Shown here in pieces: positions 1 to 12,200 of a stretch of 64,000 nt of DNA. The notes below the pieces were generated by a model. It did not search any database. It was not told the DNA's origin and saw only the letters and a program-made list of their open reading frames with translations. Positions within the stretch are counted from its first letter, which is position 1. Every line of letters starts with the position of its first letter. The stretch lies in the NCBI GenBank assembly GCA_000697055.1, contig JNDT01002383.1, forward strand, positions 1 to 64,000, in the 5' to 3' direction. The translations under genes and the position numbers were made by a program. Source of the stretch: Saksenaea vasiformis B4078 (Eukaryota; Mucoromycota; Mucoromycetes; Mucorales; Saksenaeaceae).

Positions 1-1681
1 GTTCGAAGGCACGTCGTTCATTGATGATCTTGGTGACGGCACGCACAAGATTGGTACGGCGGCGATAGTTCAGAAATGCCCATTCAGGTAAACTTGACAA
101 CTTATGGCGCGTCCATGTGAATCCGGCCTCTGTTTGCACCGTAGCTGGGAGCTCTTCTTCCTGATCGTTCCAGAGTTCCATATAACCAAGTATTTCATAT
201 AAGGTTGGCAAAAACAGATGAGGATATCCCGTCAAAGTAGCAGTCGTAATTGACTGGTCCAGAGCAAGTTGAGAGACACCTAAGCTACCAACAGTAGTCA
301 TACTGAGAGAAGGCGATGGAGCGTCGATCGAGCCAGGCGTGAATGCCGGGGAATAGTCCATAACTTGCGTTAACGGGTTTGATGAGGAACTTGCGACAGC
401 TGAAGTCTGGGGTTGTTGTCTCCGGTTTAGACGTTGACGAGCGAGCCGTATTTGGTCAAAGATGCGATCCCACCGATCGCTTGCTTCGTCGACTAATGTT
501 AGTAGCGTGTCATTGAGGTTGTTGTCATCAATGTCAGCATTGTCGTCATAATAGACTGTGGGCCATTCCGGAGGGCATTAAGGGTCTTTTGCGGTAATAT
601 CGTAAACGTACTGTGCGTATGCAAATGCTTGGCCAGCCTTGAGGCCCTGTGTGGATAAAAAAATGAGCTATCGACTTCGCCTATCCAGCTACTATACATA
701 CCGGAAATTGGCGCAGGAGAGATGCTTGTAAATATGAGATGTAGTAACCATCAAAGTTCTCCACAATATGGTTGGTGAAGTTGGTCGCGCATTGCGAGGC
801 AGTGAACGAAAGCATATGGCTGAAAGCTACCGGTGGTTTGCCGGCTAGTGATATCACCTTATTGCACCGGGCACTGGGGTGCTCTTGTATGAACTGAGAA
901 AAGACATGAAGGAGGTCCTCCCGAAGCTCTTGTGATAATATTGCTTTGTTGGATATTTGGCCACCGAGAAGAAGCTGGAATATGCTCGTGAAGAAAACTT
1001 CGTTAAAAAAAAACGGGTAGGATTGGCAGTTGAGAAGCCAAACGACGAGTCAGGTAATAAAAGAGGAAAAGATGGCTTTTGATCACAATTTTTCGGTTGA
1101 AATCCACTACGACTCTGATGCCTTCAATGAGACGGATCTTTTCCGCTTCGTCCAATATGCGTAACAGACCGTACAACCCATGCTTGATGCAGTGTGTACG
1201 TACAGTTGCACCACCAAGTAGTTCCTTCGTCTTTGTTTTCAAGCGTGGTTTATAATCCGGACAGTTTCGATTTGATGCGCGTGAATGTGTTCCTGCTGTC
1301 TCAAGTCGATATCGTTGTAATTCAAGATCGCCTTGTTGTGCTGCTTGCTTGGCGGCCCTCGTACAAGTTGGGGTATGCCTCTCGGAACGAACTCCAGCTT
1401 CTCGTTCGTCGCGGGCTCCCCTCTTTTCTTTCTTCTCGTCGGACGATTGCTTCCTTTTTGTTGTACGTCGAGATTTTCCTCGACGTTGGCGCTTCCGCTC
1501 TAGACGAGAAAGAGCTATATTCGAGCACTGTTTTAGCAGATATTGTACCTGGTTCGTCCCGACCCGTTCCTTCCTCGTCAGTAGTCTCTGCACCCTGCTG
1601 TCGTTCTTGTTCTTCCTGTTCCAATCGTTGTTTCTTTTCTAACTTCTTTCTTTTGATGAATTCACGAACAGAGCGTGACAT
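1..1681 (-). pseudogene. Partial mobile-element-like gene, possibly Fanzor-related, probably decayed
   Basis: This gene runs off the left edge. From an ATG at 1681 it encodes a Lys/Arg/Glu-rich N-terminus beginning MSRSVREFIKRKKLEKKQRL. A likely 49-nt intron (GTACAA...CTAG, about 1510-1560) changes frame and keeps the protein open. A region follows with the pattern PRLKTKTKELLGG, then HLFLFYYLTRRL, then NEVFFTSIFQLLLGG. This resembles in order and spacing the start of the Fanzor gene at 29.7-30.0 kb (PKLKLCNFLRED, LVNLHVHRWIDGYF, EEVFFISAFKMIL). The frame breaks at a run of nine A at 1005-1013, and a TAA lies in frame at 578-580 after an intron at about 644-698. The last part, ending with LFLPTLYEILGYMELWND, is open to base 1. 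No catalytic motif lies inside the window. Relation to Fanzor is inference from my own comparison; a GCR1_C-like domain was also considered. Confidence 0.4.
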
Positions 1682-1719
1682 GATGATAAAGAACACAATT
1701 GAGAGGGAAAGAACTGATA

Positions 1720-2125
1720 GGTTTATAAAAGACAAAGAAGAGAAACAGCATGCCTCAAAGAGAAAGAAAAAGGGCTTGCGTTGAACCAATCGGAGCGCAC
1801 GGATACCGACGGATCAGAAAAAATGATGCATGATACTTCCTGAATAAAGCTAGTAAGTATGTTGAGCCATCAAAGACAAAGAAAAGAAACAATACCTAAA
1901 AAAACGAGACTGCATCAAGCTACTTAGTAGACCAATCAGAGGCCACGGATGCCAACGGATCAGAAAAGGAAGTTACATGATACTTCCTGAATAAAGCTAG
2001 TAAGGATGTTGAGCCGTCAAAGACAAAGAAAAGAACAATACTTAAAAAAATGAGATTGCGTCAAGTTAATTAGTAGACCAATCGGAGCATATGGGTGCCA
2101 CCGAATCAGAAAAAACAATTTGAAT
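1720..2125. repeat. Tandem repeat, about 146-bp unit, 2.5-3 copies
   Basis: The block ACCAATC(A/G)GAG recurs at 1785, 1931 and 2077, a period of exactly 146 bp. Between these anchors the same order of words is kept: GGATGCCAACGGATCAGAAAA, then GATACTTCCTGAATAAAGCT, then GTTGAGCC(A/G)TCAAAGACAA. The copies differ by scattered substitutions and small indels. The first copy overlaps the 5' end of the left-edge gene, and the last runs into a small ORF. There is no coding signal in the unit. Confidence 0.85.
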
Positions 2126-2285
2126 CTAGTTTCTGAGCATGGTGTGCTATACCAAACAGCGCTCCCACAGTCTAAACGGATTTATCAAAACGTTGCTGGA
2201 TTTTCTCGATTACCATATCTAACATTTATTTTCATTCACACTAGCACTTACGCAACTCACAACATAATACGAAAATTCCATTATC

Positions 2286-2534
2286 ATGGTCCTGCTTCAA
2301 TTCATACGAGATTATTCGAAGACATATCCGCACACAGAACACAAAGTGGAGCATGTCATTCATGATCCAGTTACGGGAATTTCAAGAACAATGATATCCA
2401 CTTTTACAGGCCTAATCAACTACATCTTTAGTTGTCTGACTGCCCTGTTTTCTTTTTTCTTTTTTTACCAATATATAGAAGAAAGCTTCATTAGATTGCG
2501 CGCCATTATGGAAAAAGTGACGGGCAATACTTAA
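2286..2534 (+). CDS. Small putative membrane protein, unknown
   Basis: This ATG-initiated ORF of 82 codons begins MVLLQFIRDYSKTYPHTEH. It contains one clear hydrophobic segment at about residues 42-64 (FTGLINYIFSCLTALFSFFF) followed by a short charged tail. It lies just downstream of the 146-bp repeat array and upstream of midasin on the same strand. I do not recognise a family. It may be a small mitochondrial or ER tail-anchored-type protein, or a chance ORF. No introns are needed. Confidence is low because length and composition are the only evidence. Confidence 0.25.
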   Translation: MVLLQFIRDYSKTYPHTEHKVEHVIHDPVTGISRTMISTFTGLINYIFSCLTALFSFFFFYQYIEESFIRLRAIMEKVTGNT

Positions 2535-3252
2535 GGAAGCTGAGAAAGTGAATGACAGGAAATACCGATTTTGAACACTCTCCCCATAACTTCCCCGTGC
2601 TGCCACGCCCCGTGTTCCTCGGTAATTCTTAGTATTAGACTGCAGTATCCAGTATTAAAGGGGTGCTGAGCAAGTAAAAAGATGGGCTCTACATTCGGTA
2701 ATACATCGACGTTAGATGGCAATGATCGCCTATCATACTGAAAAGGACTGAGACTCATACACGCTTAATTGTGGTCAACGTTGGAGAGGCATTCACAAAC
2801 TCACGTCCACATGTCCTCTCTGTGAAGATTGAAAATCAAATAATCCGAGCAACAGAAGCTCGCGACGTTTAGACAATGTCGTAAGTATTGCCAAAAAAAA
2901 ATAGGAAGTTGAGAACTTCGATTGGAATAGGTGAGTGTAAAAAGATCGACATCTTTTTTTCTTCCCTTTGCGACATTCATTTTGGGAAAAACTGTAATTA
3001 AGGAGGCAAAAAGTATTGTGAAAATGCTCGGGTTGTTCCTGACAAATTGGACGTGCTAAATACTATAGTTCCATCCCGCACTGCTGCAGTGGAGAAGTCA
3101 ATGCATGATTGGCAAATCCAGGTGCGTGCACCCTCGATTTGAACCTCCGACCCACCGAGTCATGGCTGTCACAAATCGTAACTTTTTTTTTTTTTTTTGG
3201 ATATACCGAGAAGTGAGGCAGCACTTCCCAACTCAACTGTTTATCTACAGCG
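2535..3252. other. Intergenic; promoter region of midasin
   Basis: No convincing gene is present here. A T17 run sits at about 3182-3198, roughly 55 nt before the midasin start, typical of the pyrimidine-rich leaders seen through this window. A tRNA-like T-loop word at 3139-3148 was examined and rejected. Confidence 0.5.
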
Positions 3253-6200
3253 ATGATCGGCGAGGACACTCCCATGACAGCTGTTTCCGAAACCCCTAAA
3301 CCCCAACTATACGACCCACTTGCCATCGATCTTAAAGCAGCTGTCCAAAACTTCCAGTCGTCCTGTTTAAATGACAAGTCGACATTTGCTACCGTAGACA
3401 TACAACTATTACAAGCATTTGTAACAAATCCCGACAATGTACCGAGATCAAAGATCCTCGACACAATCTCACAATGCATGCTTAATTCTCATTGGACGCT
3501 CCCGATCGTTACATATTTCCGGCCGATCGCGATCGATCTGATCGCGCGATGGGCCACACCCGGTTTTACCGCCTTTTTAGAAGCTATTCCTCCCCCGCTG
3601 AGTACGAGTAGCGCTGTAAATAGAATAGAGATTGTCGCAAAAGCCTTTAGTCTTGTGCTTCCTGTGGTGCCGCAAGTGAAAAGGTAACGTCTCGCTGGAA
3701 CTTTATCCGAATTATCCTTATCTCACTGTCCAAAAAAAAAAAATTAGTTTGGCTGTAACATATTTTAATCATTCACCTTCATTATTCGAGCGTCTTCATC
3801 AATTAACACCTGATACTACATTTACAGAGGTAAATTGGGTTAACCTTGATCAACCGCCTACTTATCCTACCTCTTTCTTATCTAGACTACTGCCACAGAA
3901 CTGCAGGAGCTACTTTTAACTACTTACCGATTGCTCTGTTTCTCTACTACCACATTTGCATCCTTGTGGAACTGGGGACCCATTGTACGACTTCTGAACT
4001 TCCCGAATACATGTGTCAACTACTGTGCCATTCTCTGCTTGAGCAAAGTCTATAGCCTTAGCGATGCTCAGACCAAGAATCTGTTAGGATCTGTAATGGG
4101 AAACGTGCCTGTGGATCAGACAGACGAGCCATTAATGACTGTTGTTGACGGCAAGCCCATGGACTTGCGAATGTTGAGGTATGACATGATTAAATGAGGA
4201 AGAAGGAAAAACATGAGTACTGAGCTATACGAAAAATCGATGTAGTGTATGGGAACAACAGAGACTTGCCGAGTCGCAAATTGCGCTGACGCAGAACCAT
4301 TACGATACTGAAAAGCAAACACATCAACATTCACTTACCGAGGACGATCTATGTTCGCTGACGTGCCATTTATGCGGTGTTTTGTTACCAAAGTCATCTA
4401 TTCCACCTCGGCATATCGATGATAATCAACGTGTATCTTATGAACAACAACTTATTCTGACTGACACAACATCCCGCAACTTGCACGCAATCAGTCTGGC
4501 GTTGTCTATTGGCGCCCCAACACTTTTAGAGGGAGTGACAGGTGCCGGAAAAACAGCTTTGGTTGAAGAACTTGCAAGTAGAACGGGAAGAGGAGATCGT
4601 AAGTTATACTTTAGTGGAGAAGATCAAGGGAATTAACTGGTAGTATAAAGAACTGGTGAAGATCCATCTTGGTGATCAAACCGATCCAAAGGTTTTGTTG
4701 GGAACCTATGTATCGACATCTGTCCCAGGCTCTTTCCGTTGGCAAGCCGGTGTTTTGACAACTGCGGTACAAGAAGGTCGATGGGTTTTGATTGAAGACA
4801 TTGATCTTGCTCCTGCTGAAGTCATTTCCGTCCTTCTTCCTTTGCTTGAGACCCGTCATCTTTTCATTCCTTCCCGTGGCGAGAAGATCAAGGCAAAAGA
4901 AGGTTTCCAGTTGTTTGGTACACGCTCCTTTGTGCCTTCGCGTTCTGGAAAAGGAATGAGTTCAAGAGGTGGAGAACTGATGACAGGCGCGAATCTGTGG
5001 ACTAGAGTGCACGTGGATCCCTTATCGATGGAAGAACTTGATCTTGTTGTACGAGAAAAGTTCCCTCACATTGGAGACTTCGCCGAGCATGTCATGGCGC
5101 TTTTCCAAACCGTGATCAATATTTACCAAGATCCCAATTTTTCGTCCCTCGCATCCTCTACCATGGGAAGATATATATCTACTCGCGATTTGATGAAGTG
5201 GTGCAATCGTATTGAGCGACTGCTCGGAGAAAGACTGAACACTACCGGACTTATCGATGTTGGATTGGATGAATCGGTGCGCCTTGATCTGTTTAGCGAG
5301 GCCATTGATTGTTTTTGCGGTATGATTCCCGATTTTGCGACTTGGGTCGTCATTCTCGAGAAGGGGGGGGAGCCGCTCCAGATCTCTCAGGAGATGGTGC
5401 GTCATTACGTGGATCAGTACAAACCCGCCTTTGAATCGACCGAGACATCGGTTCGTGTTGGAAGAGTGAATCTGTCTTCGATTGTCGCCTCCGGAAAGCA
5501 GAAGCAGAAGAATAGTCTTATCAAGCGCGAACGACAGCGACCTTTTGCAGTAACCGGACATGCACTGCGGTTACTTGAGAAGATTGCTGTGTGTGTATAC
5601 CTCACTGAACCTGTCCTACTTGTTGGTGAAACAGGTACAGGTAAAACAACGGTTGTCCAGCACTTGGCCGACATGATGCATCAGAACTTGATCGTCGTCA
5701 ACTTGTCACAACAGTCGGACAGTTCTGATTTGCTTGGTGGATTTAAACCTGTCGACGGAAAAGTGCTGGCTATTCCTTTAAAAGAAGATTTTGAACGTAT
5801 TTTCGAAAGAACTTTCTCCGTCAAGAAAAACGCAAAGTTCTTGGAAATGGTTCGCAAAACCTTTGTTCATCAAAAATGGCCCAACTTTATTGCCCTCCTT
5901 AAACGTGCTGTTGAAATGTCTCAACAAAAGTTTGAAGGCGAACAAGATGATAAGAGCAAGAAATCATCCACCCCTCAATTAAGAACTGCATGGAAAACGT
6001 TTGAAAAGCGCCTAGTAGAGTTTGAAGTGCAACAGGCGCAATCGCAGAACAAATTTGTCTTCAATTTTATGGAAGGTTCCCTTGTCAAGGCTGTTCGTCA
6101 AGGAGACTGGATCTTGCTCGACGAAATCAACTTGGCAACAACAGAAACCCTCGAATGCTTAAGTGGTTTATTACAGGATGCTCAGGGCTCTCTGCTTTTG

Positions 6201-9200
6201 ACCGAAAGAGGCGACGTTGAACCGGTGCAACGCCATCCTAATTTCCGCCTCTTTGCGTGTATGAATCCTGCCACAGACGTTGGCAAACGCGATTTGCCCC
6301 CCGGTCTTCGCAACCGATTCACCGAATTCTACGTGCATCCGCCCGATTCGCGCTATGAAGATCTGTTACAAATTGTAAAGCGTTACCTTGCGAATGTAGC
6401 CACCGGCGACGACAGAGCATGCGAAGACGTCGCAGAATTTTACATGGAAGCGAAGAAGCTTGCCCAGCAACACAAGCTTGTTGATGGAGCCAACCAAAAA
6501 CCACATTTCAGTATGCGTACACTTGCCCGTGCGCTGACTTATGTTGTGCAGATCTACCCAACCTATGGACTTCGACGATCGTTGTACGAAGGTTTTTGCA
6601 TGACATTCCTGACACAGCTGAATAAGGAAAGTGAAAATACGATGCGCCAACTGATTCACAAGACTATCCTGCGCGGCGTCAAGAACCCTACCCACCTCGT
6701 ATCCCAGATACCTCGTCAACCGGATGGCGATTTTATTCAGTTTGGTTACTTCTGGCTGGAGCAGGGACAGTTTGACCCTCAAGATGACGGCCAGTATATC
6801 TTGACCAACTCAGTAGAAACGAAATTGTACAATCTTGCCCGTGTCATTATGTCTCGAAAGTTCCCTGTGCTGATTCAAGGTCCTACTTCGGCGGGTAAGA
6901 CCAGTATGATCGAATACATGGCAAAGAAGACAGGCCATCGTTTTGTACGTATCAACAATCACGAACATACCGATTTGCAAGAATACCTTGGTACCTACGT
7001 ATCCAACACTGAAGGCCAGCTCGTCTTCCAAGAGGGTGTTCTCGTTGAAGCTCTGCGCCATGGCTACTGGATCGTTTTGGACGAGTTGAATTTGGCCCCG
7101 TCGGATGTGCTGGAAGCTTTGAATCGTCTTTTGGACGATAACCGTGAACTGTTGATCCCAGAGACGCAGGAAATTGTCAAACCTCATCCTCACTTTATGC
7201 TGTTTGCTACACAAAATCCCGCCGGTTTGTACGGTGGCAGAAAAGCGTTGTCGAGAGCCTTCCGCAATCGTTTCTTGGAACTTCACTTTGATGATATCCC
7301 TGAAGAGGAACTGGAAACCATTCTGTCAAGACGCTGCAGAATTGCCCCCTCCTACTGCAAGAAATTAGTGCAGGTGTACAAATCGTTGATGGAGCGTCGC
7401 CAAAGCACCCGTATCTTTGAACAAAAGCATGGTTTCATCACGCTAAGAGATCTGTTCCGTTGGGCTGGTCGCGATCCGAATGGTTACCAGGAACTTGCTG
7501 AGAACGGCTATATGCTACTTGCTGAACGGTGCCGTAAGGACGAAGAAAAGAAAGTAGTGAAGGAGGTTCTCGAACAAGTGATGAAGGTGAAATTGAGCGA
7601 ACAAGACATGTACGATTGTTCCAAATTGGAAGAATTTGCTATTTATGATCGCATGTTGCGTGAGACGACTGCGCAAAGTGGACAAGATACCAAACTGGTA
7701 TGGACCAAGGCCATGCGTCGATTGTTCAGTTTGGTGGCCAAATGTTTGCGACACAAGGAACCTGTACTGTTGGTGGGCGAAACAGGCTGTGGAAAGACAA
7801 CGGTGTGTCAAATGTTAGCCGAAACGTTCCAACGCGAACTGCATATCGTCAATTGTCACCAGAACACAGAGACAGGCGATCTACTTGGTGGACAGCGTCC
7901 TGTCCGAAACCGCAGCGAATCGGCTGACAACCAGCTATTTGAATGGCATGATGGACCTCTGGTTCAGTCGATGAAGAACGGCGACTTGTTCCTGTTGGAT
8001 GAAATTTCCTTAGCAGACGATTCCGTGCTCGAGCGCTTGAACTCTGTCCTGGAACCGAGCCGACTTTTGGTTCTTGCCGAGAAGGGTGGAAAACATGTCG
8101 AAGAACTCAACGCAGTCGAAGGTTTCCAGTTTTTGGCTACCATGAATCCTGGTGGAGACTATGGCAAGAAAGAATTGTCGCCAGCCTTGCGCAATCGTTT
8201 CACCGAAATTTGGGTGCCTGCCGTCAGCGACCGAGAGGATTTGCTGAACATCATTGACGAGCAAATGACACACCCATCCTTGAAGGGGTACAGTGCTCGC
8301 ATGTTGGATTTCATCGAATGGTACACCCAAACGCTTGGCCAAGCAAGAGCCGTGGTCAGTCTCAGAGACATCTTGTCTTGGGTCAAGTTCCTCAACGTCG
8401 CCGTTAGCAACGGCTTAGATGCCAGCACAAGCTTCGTCCATGGTGGCTGTCTTGTCCTTTTGGATGGTCTCGGTTCGCACGGCTCCTCTGGCTCGTTCTT
8501 GGCTGGTAAAACGCTCAAAGAATTCCGATTGAAGTGTCTACGCCAGCTAGCTGTAAAGCATAATGATGCTACTACGGAACGCGATATTCTCGGCGAGGCC
8601 AAGGGATCGGTCCATATCACAGACGACAAGTTTGCCATCGGCCCATTCCATATACCCCGGGGTCCTTTGGTGAAGACGGATATTAAGTTTACCTTGTTAG
8701 CACCTACCACTGCAGACAATGCCATGCGTGTGGTTCGATCGATGCAACTACGAAAGCCAATCTTGCTCGAGGGTAGTCCTGGTGTTGGTAAAACAAGTCT
8801 TGTTTCAGCATTGGCTGCCGCCTCTGGCCACAATCTGGTCCGTATCAACCTTTCGGAGCAGACAGATCTGATGGATCTCTTCGGATCCGATTTACCTGTC
8901 GAAGGTGGAAACAGCGGTGAATTCGCATGGAGAGACGCTCCTTTCCTGCAAGCAATGAAAGCTGGCGACTGGGTTCTGTTGGACGAACTGAACCTTGCAT
9001 CGCAGTCCGTTCTTGAGGGTCTTAATTCATGTCTCGATCATCGTGGTGCTGTCTATATTCCGGAGCTGGATCGCGAATTCTTCTGTGCCCCAGAGTTCCG
9101 CGTGTTTGGCGCTCAGAATCCTCTGCAACAAGGTGGTGGACGTAAAGGTTTACCAAAGTCCTTTGTCAATCGTTTCACGCAGGTGTATGTCGAACATCTG

Positions 9201-12200
9201 ACTACGGATGATTTGCTATTTATCTGTGCCCATCTTTTCCCTGAATTTGAGAACGCAACGATGCAGAAAATGATTGAATTCAACACACGGATGTACGAAG
9301 AGACCATGGTGCGTTGCAGTTTCGGACGCAAAGGAAGTCCGTGGGAATTCAACCTGCGTGATGTCTTCCGCTGGCTTGGATTGATGCAAAAAGACAACGT
9401 GAGGGATCCTGCAGAATATCTCGATACGATCTACATGCAACGTATGCGTACACAGGAAGATCGCCAGAAGATTGTGGCACTGTATGAAAGTGTATTTGAG
9501 ACCCGCTACGACCGGCCGACGTACCCCGCGTACAAGGTGACACCCGATCAGTTCACCGTGGGTCATTCGCAACTGCCCAGAAAGCAAGATGGACAAAACA
9601 TCGATGTATTCGAACATGAAGATCATTTGCTGCAGTCGTTCCTTCCCTCGTTGGAAGCCTTGATGAAGTGTGTTGAATCAAGTTGGATGGCCATCGTTAC
9701 CGGCCCTGCGGCGACAGGCAAAACATCGCTTGTGCGTCTTTTGAGCAAATTGACCGGCAACAAACTCGAAGAATTTGCTATGAACAACAGTGTCGATACC
9801 ATGGAATTGCTCGGTGGATTTGAACAAGTGGATTTGAATAGACATCGACAAGTAGTGATGGATCGACTTCACCAACTGACGCATCGCGCATCGAAGCACT
9901 TGTTGATGTACCTAGCGACTATGACAGATGATGATGACGGTACGCAAAAAGCAGCCGTTCTTCAGCAAATCCACCGACTCAACGATGCCTGGTTTGTGCT
10001 CGAAAGCAAACAGAACATGCAACATCTTTCCGAGAACAGCGACGGTCTTGATTACGCACTTGTGTCCAATGTTTTGGAATGTCTGCATTCAGCAACAACG
10101 ATGGATCAGGAAGCACAAGCTACTATTGCATCGGTGACATCAGCTATTCAAAGCTTACAGACCTTAGAGCGCAACTCAGTTGCAGGCAAATTCGAATGGA
10201 TCGACGGTCTATTGATCAATGCACTCGAAAAAGGACATTGGCTCCTGATTGACAATGCCAATTTGTGTAACCCTTCCGTTTTGGATCGACTCAACCCGCT
10301 CTTTGAAAACAACGGTGTCCTGATGGTGAATGAGAGAGGTCTCGTCGACGGAACTGTCAAGGTGATCAAGCCGCATCCTAACTTCCGTATGTTTATGACG
10401 GTCGATCCTCAAAATGGCGAACTTTCCCGAGCGATGAGAAATCGTGGTATCGAAATTGCCTTGGTAGACACCTGCTGGAATAAGCACGTAGCCGACGTGA
10501 CCAAGTTGAGCAATAGCATTGGCCTGCGTGGTCCAATCTTACCTTTGTTACTGAACGATCTGCAAGAAGAAGCTTCTTCCAAACGAAAGAACAAAAACGT
10601 CCGTGATTACTTACTTCTTGCAACCTACATTGTCGAACGTCTTCAGCGCGGTCAATCGATCCGATCTGCTGTTGCTGAATCTTTCTCTCAAGTATTTGTT
10701 GATGCCAGCGAGGCTCCTCCATCCTTGGTCGCTTTACTGGAAGCCCCCACCGACGACGATGTCTTGCAGGAAATGATGTCGCCTACGAACTGCCCCTATC
10801 TCCTCGGTGGATCCATGCTACAGGAAGACTCCGTCTTAGCAACTGTGGCTCTGCAAGGCGCCTATTTCATCTACTTGTTGCAGAAGGAAACAACAGAGGA
10901 TGATGATGATGCTAATGCCAGAGTGGCAGTTGCAGGCGACTACTTCTTGGAGACGTTGTCAGCCAACGACTATGGACTTCGATTGCGCTGGCTTGCTTAC
11001 ATGACACAAAACGCAGGTGTTACCAATGTATCCGCCCTGGAACAAATCGGTTATCTGTTGAGAACAGTCTACGCTCATCCCGTCTTTGCCGAACTTACAA
11101 GACTCCGTGCCGAATACGAACGTGAAGTGCAGGCATCCAAAGATGCCTTGCCATCAAAGGTAGACTGTTTTATCTTCTCTCTTTATTTAACTGACTGACA
11201 TTCTCTTCTATAGGCTCTACAAGCAACAAAGAAAGCATATCGTATGCTGATTCGTCTTTGTCGATTACAGCACGCCGATCTGGCAATGCAAAAAGCGACA
11301 CAGCGCCTCAAACTGAGCAGCTTAACTGTCCTTCAGCAATCCTACTGCTTCAAGGAAGGACGTATTAGCGAGACCCAGCTATTGCATCCTGTCGTTGCCA
11401 AGCTTTATCCCCTGTTTGCATCCGTTCGCCAGGACTTCAGTTCATGGCTGGACCAATCATGCTACCATAACTGTTCCTCATTGGTATGTATTTTAACAGT
11501 AACTTCATGGCAATAGCTCACTGGTTTCTTTTTTTTTTTTTTCGTAGGCATTCGATATTCTCGACCAAATTCTCGACACACAAGACTACGCATGGAGTCT
11601 TTGTCAGTCGCATAACCTCCCACTTGACAATCTCTTGATCACACTTAGGAAGATCAAGGAATTGATGGCCATGGATCGCACCGACTCTTCTCTTTTTGAG
11701 GCAACTATTGCTCATATCGACAACATCATGGCCGGTTTTGATTTTGAAACCTGTAAATCGATGAAGGCTCTTTGGAAATACTTCTGTCCAGCGACGCTCT
11801 CCTCGGAAGCATCGCATGCGATCGAGACAGAACTGCGCCAAATCAATGCCCTGCTCGATGCCTACAGACCCGATCAAGGTAAACTAGGTTGTGCATGCTA
11901 CAAAAGATTTTACTTATCCGCGCTTAGCAGAAGCAGGATTGACAAGCGACCATCTTATTTTGAAGTTAAAGAGTGATGTGAAAGAATGCCTTATCGAAGG
12001 CCTTGCCACTCTTTATGCTGTGAACGAGAACGATGACAAAGAAGCACTGAAGCTAACGAAATCATTGCAAAGCTTACCAGAGGTACGTCCATTTCTAGAA
12101 ACCGAAAAATTGGCTGGAGACTGACACGCATTGGAATATGGTTAGTACCTTCGCCGCCAACTTGACCTTCAGACAATGACCGGTAGTACGACTGCTTGGG

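Noticed and set aside
1194..1784. A 196-codon plus-strand frame at the left edge
   Set aside because: It lies opposite the basic N-terminal region of the minus-strand gene; its Ser/Leu/Val-rich product is the expected mirror of Lys/Arg/Glu codons.
3121..3180. A tRNA-like word (minus strand GGTTCAAATC) just upstream of midasin
   Set aside because: The flanking bases do not pair to make a T-stem, the acceptor strands do not match and a poly-A tract falls where the D-arm should be.
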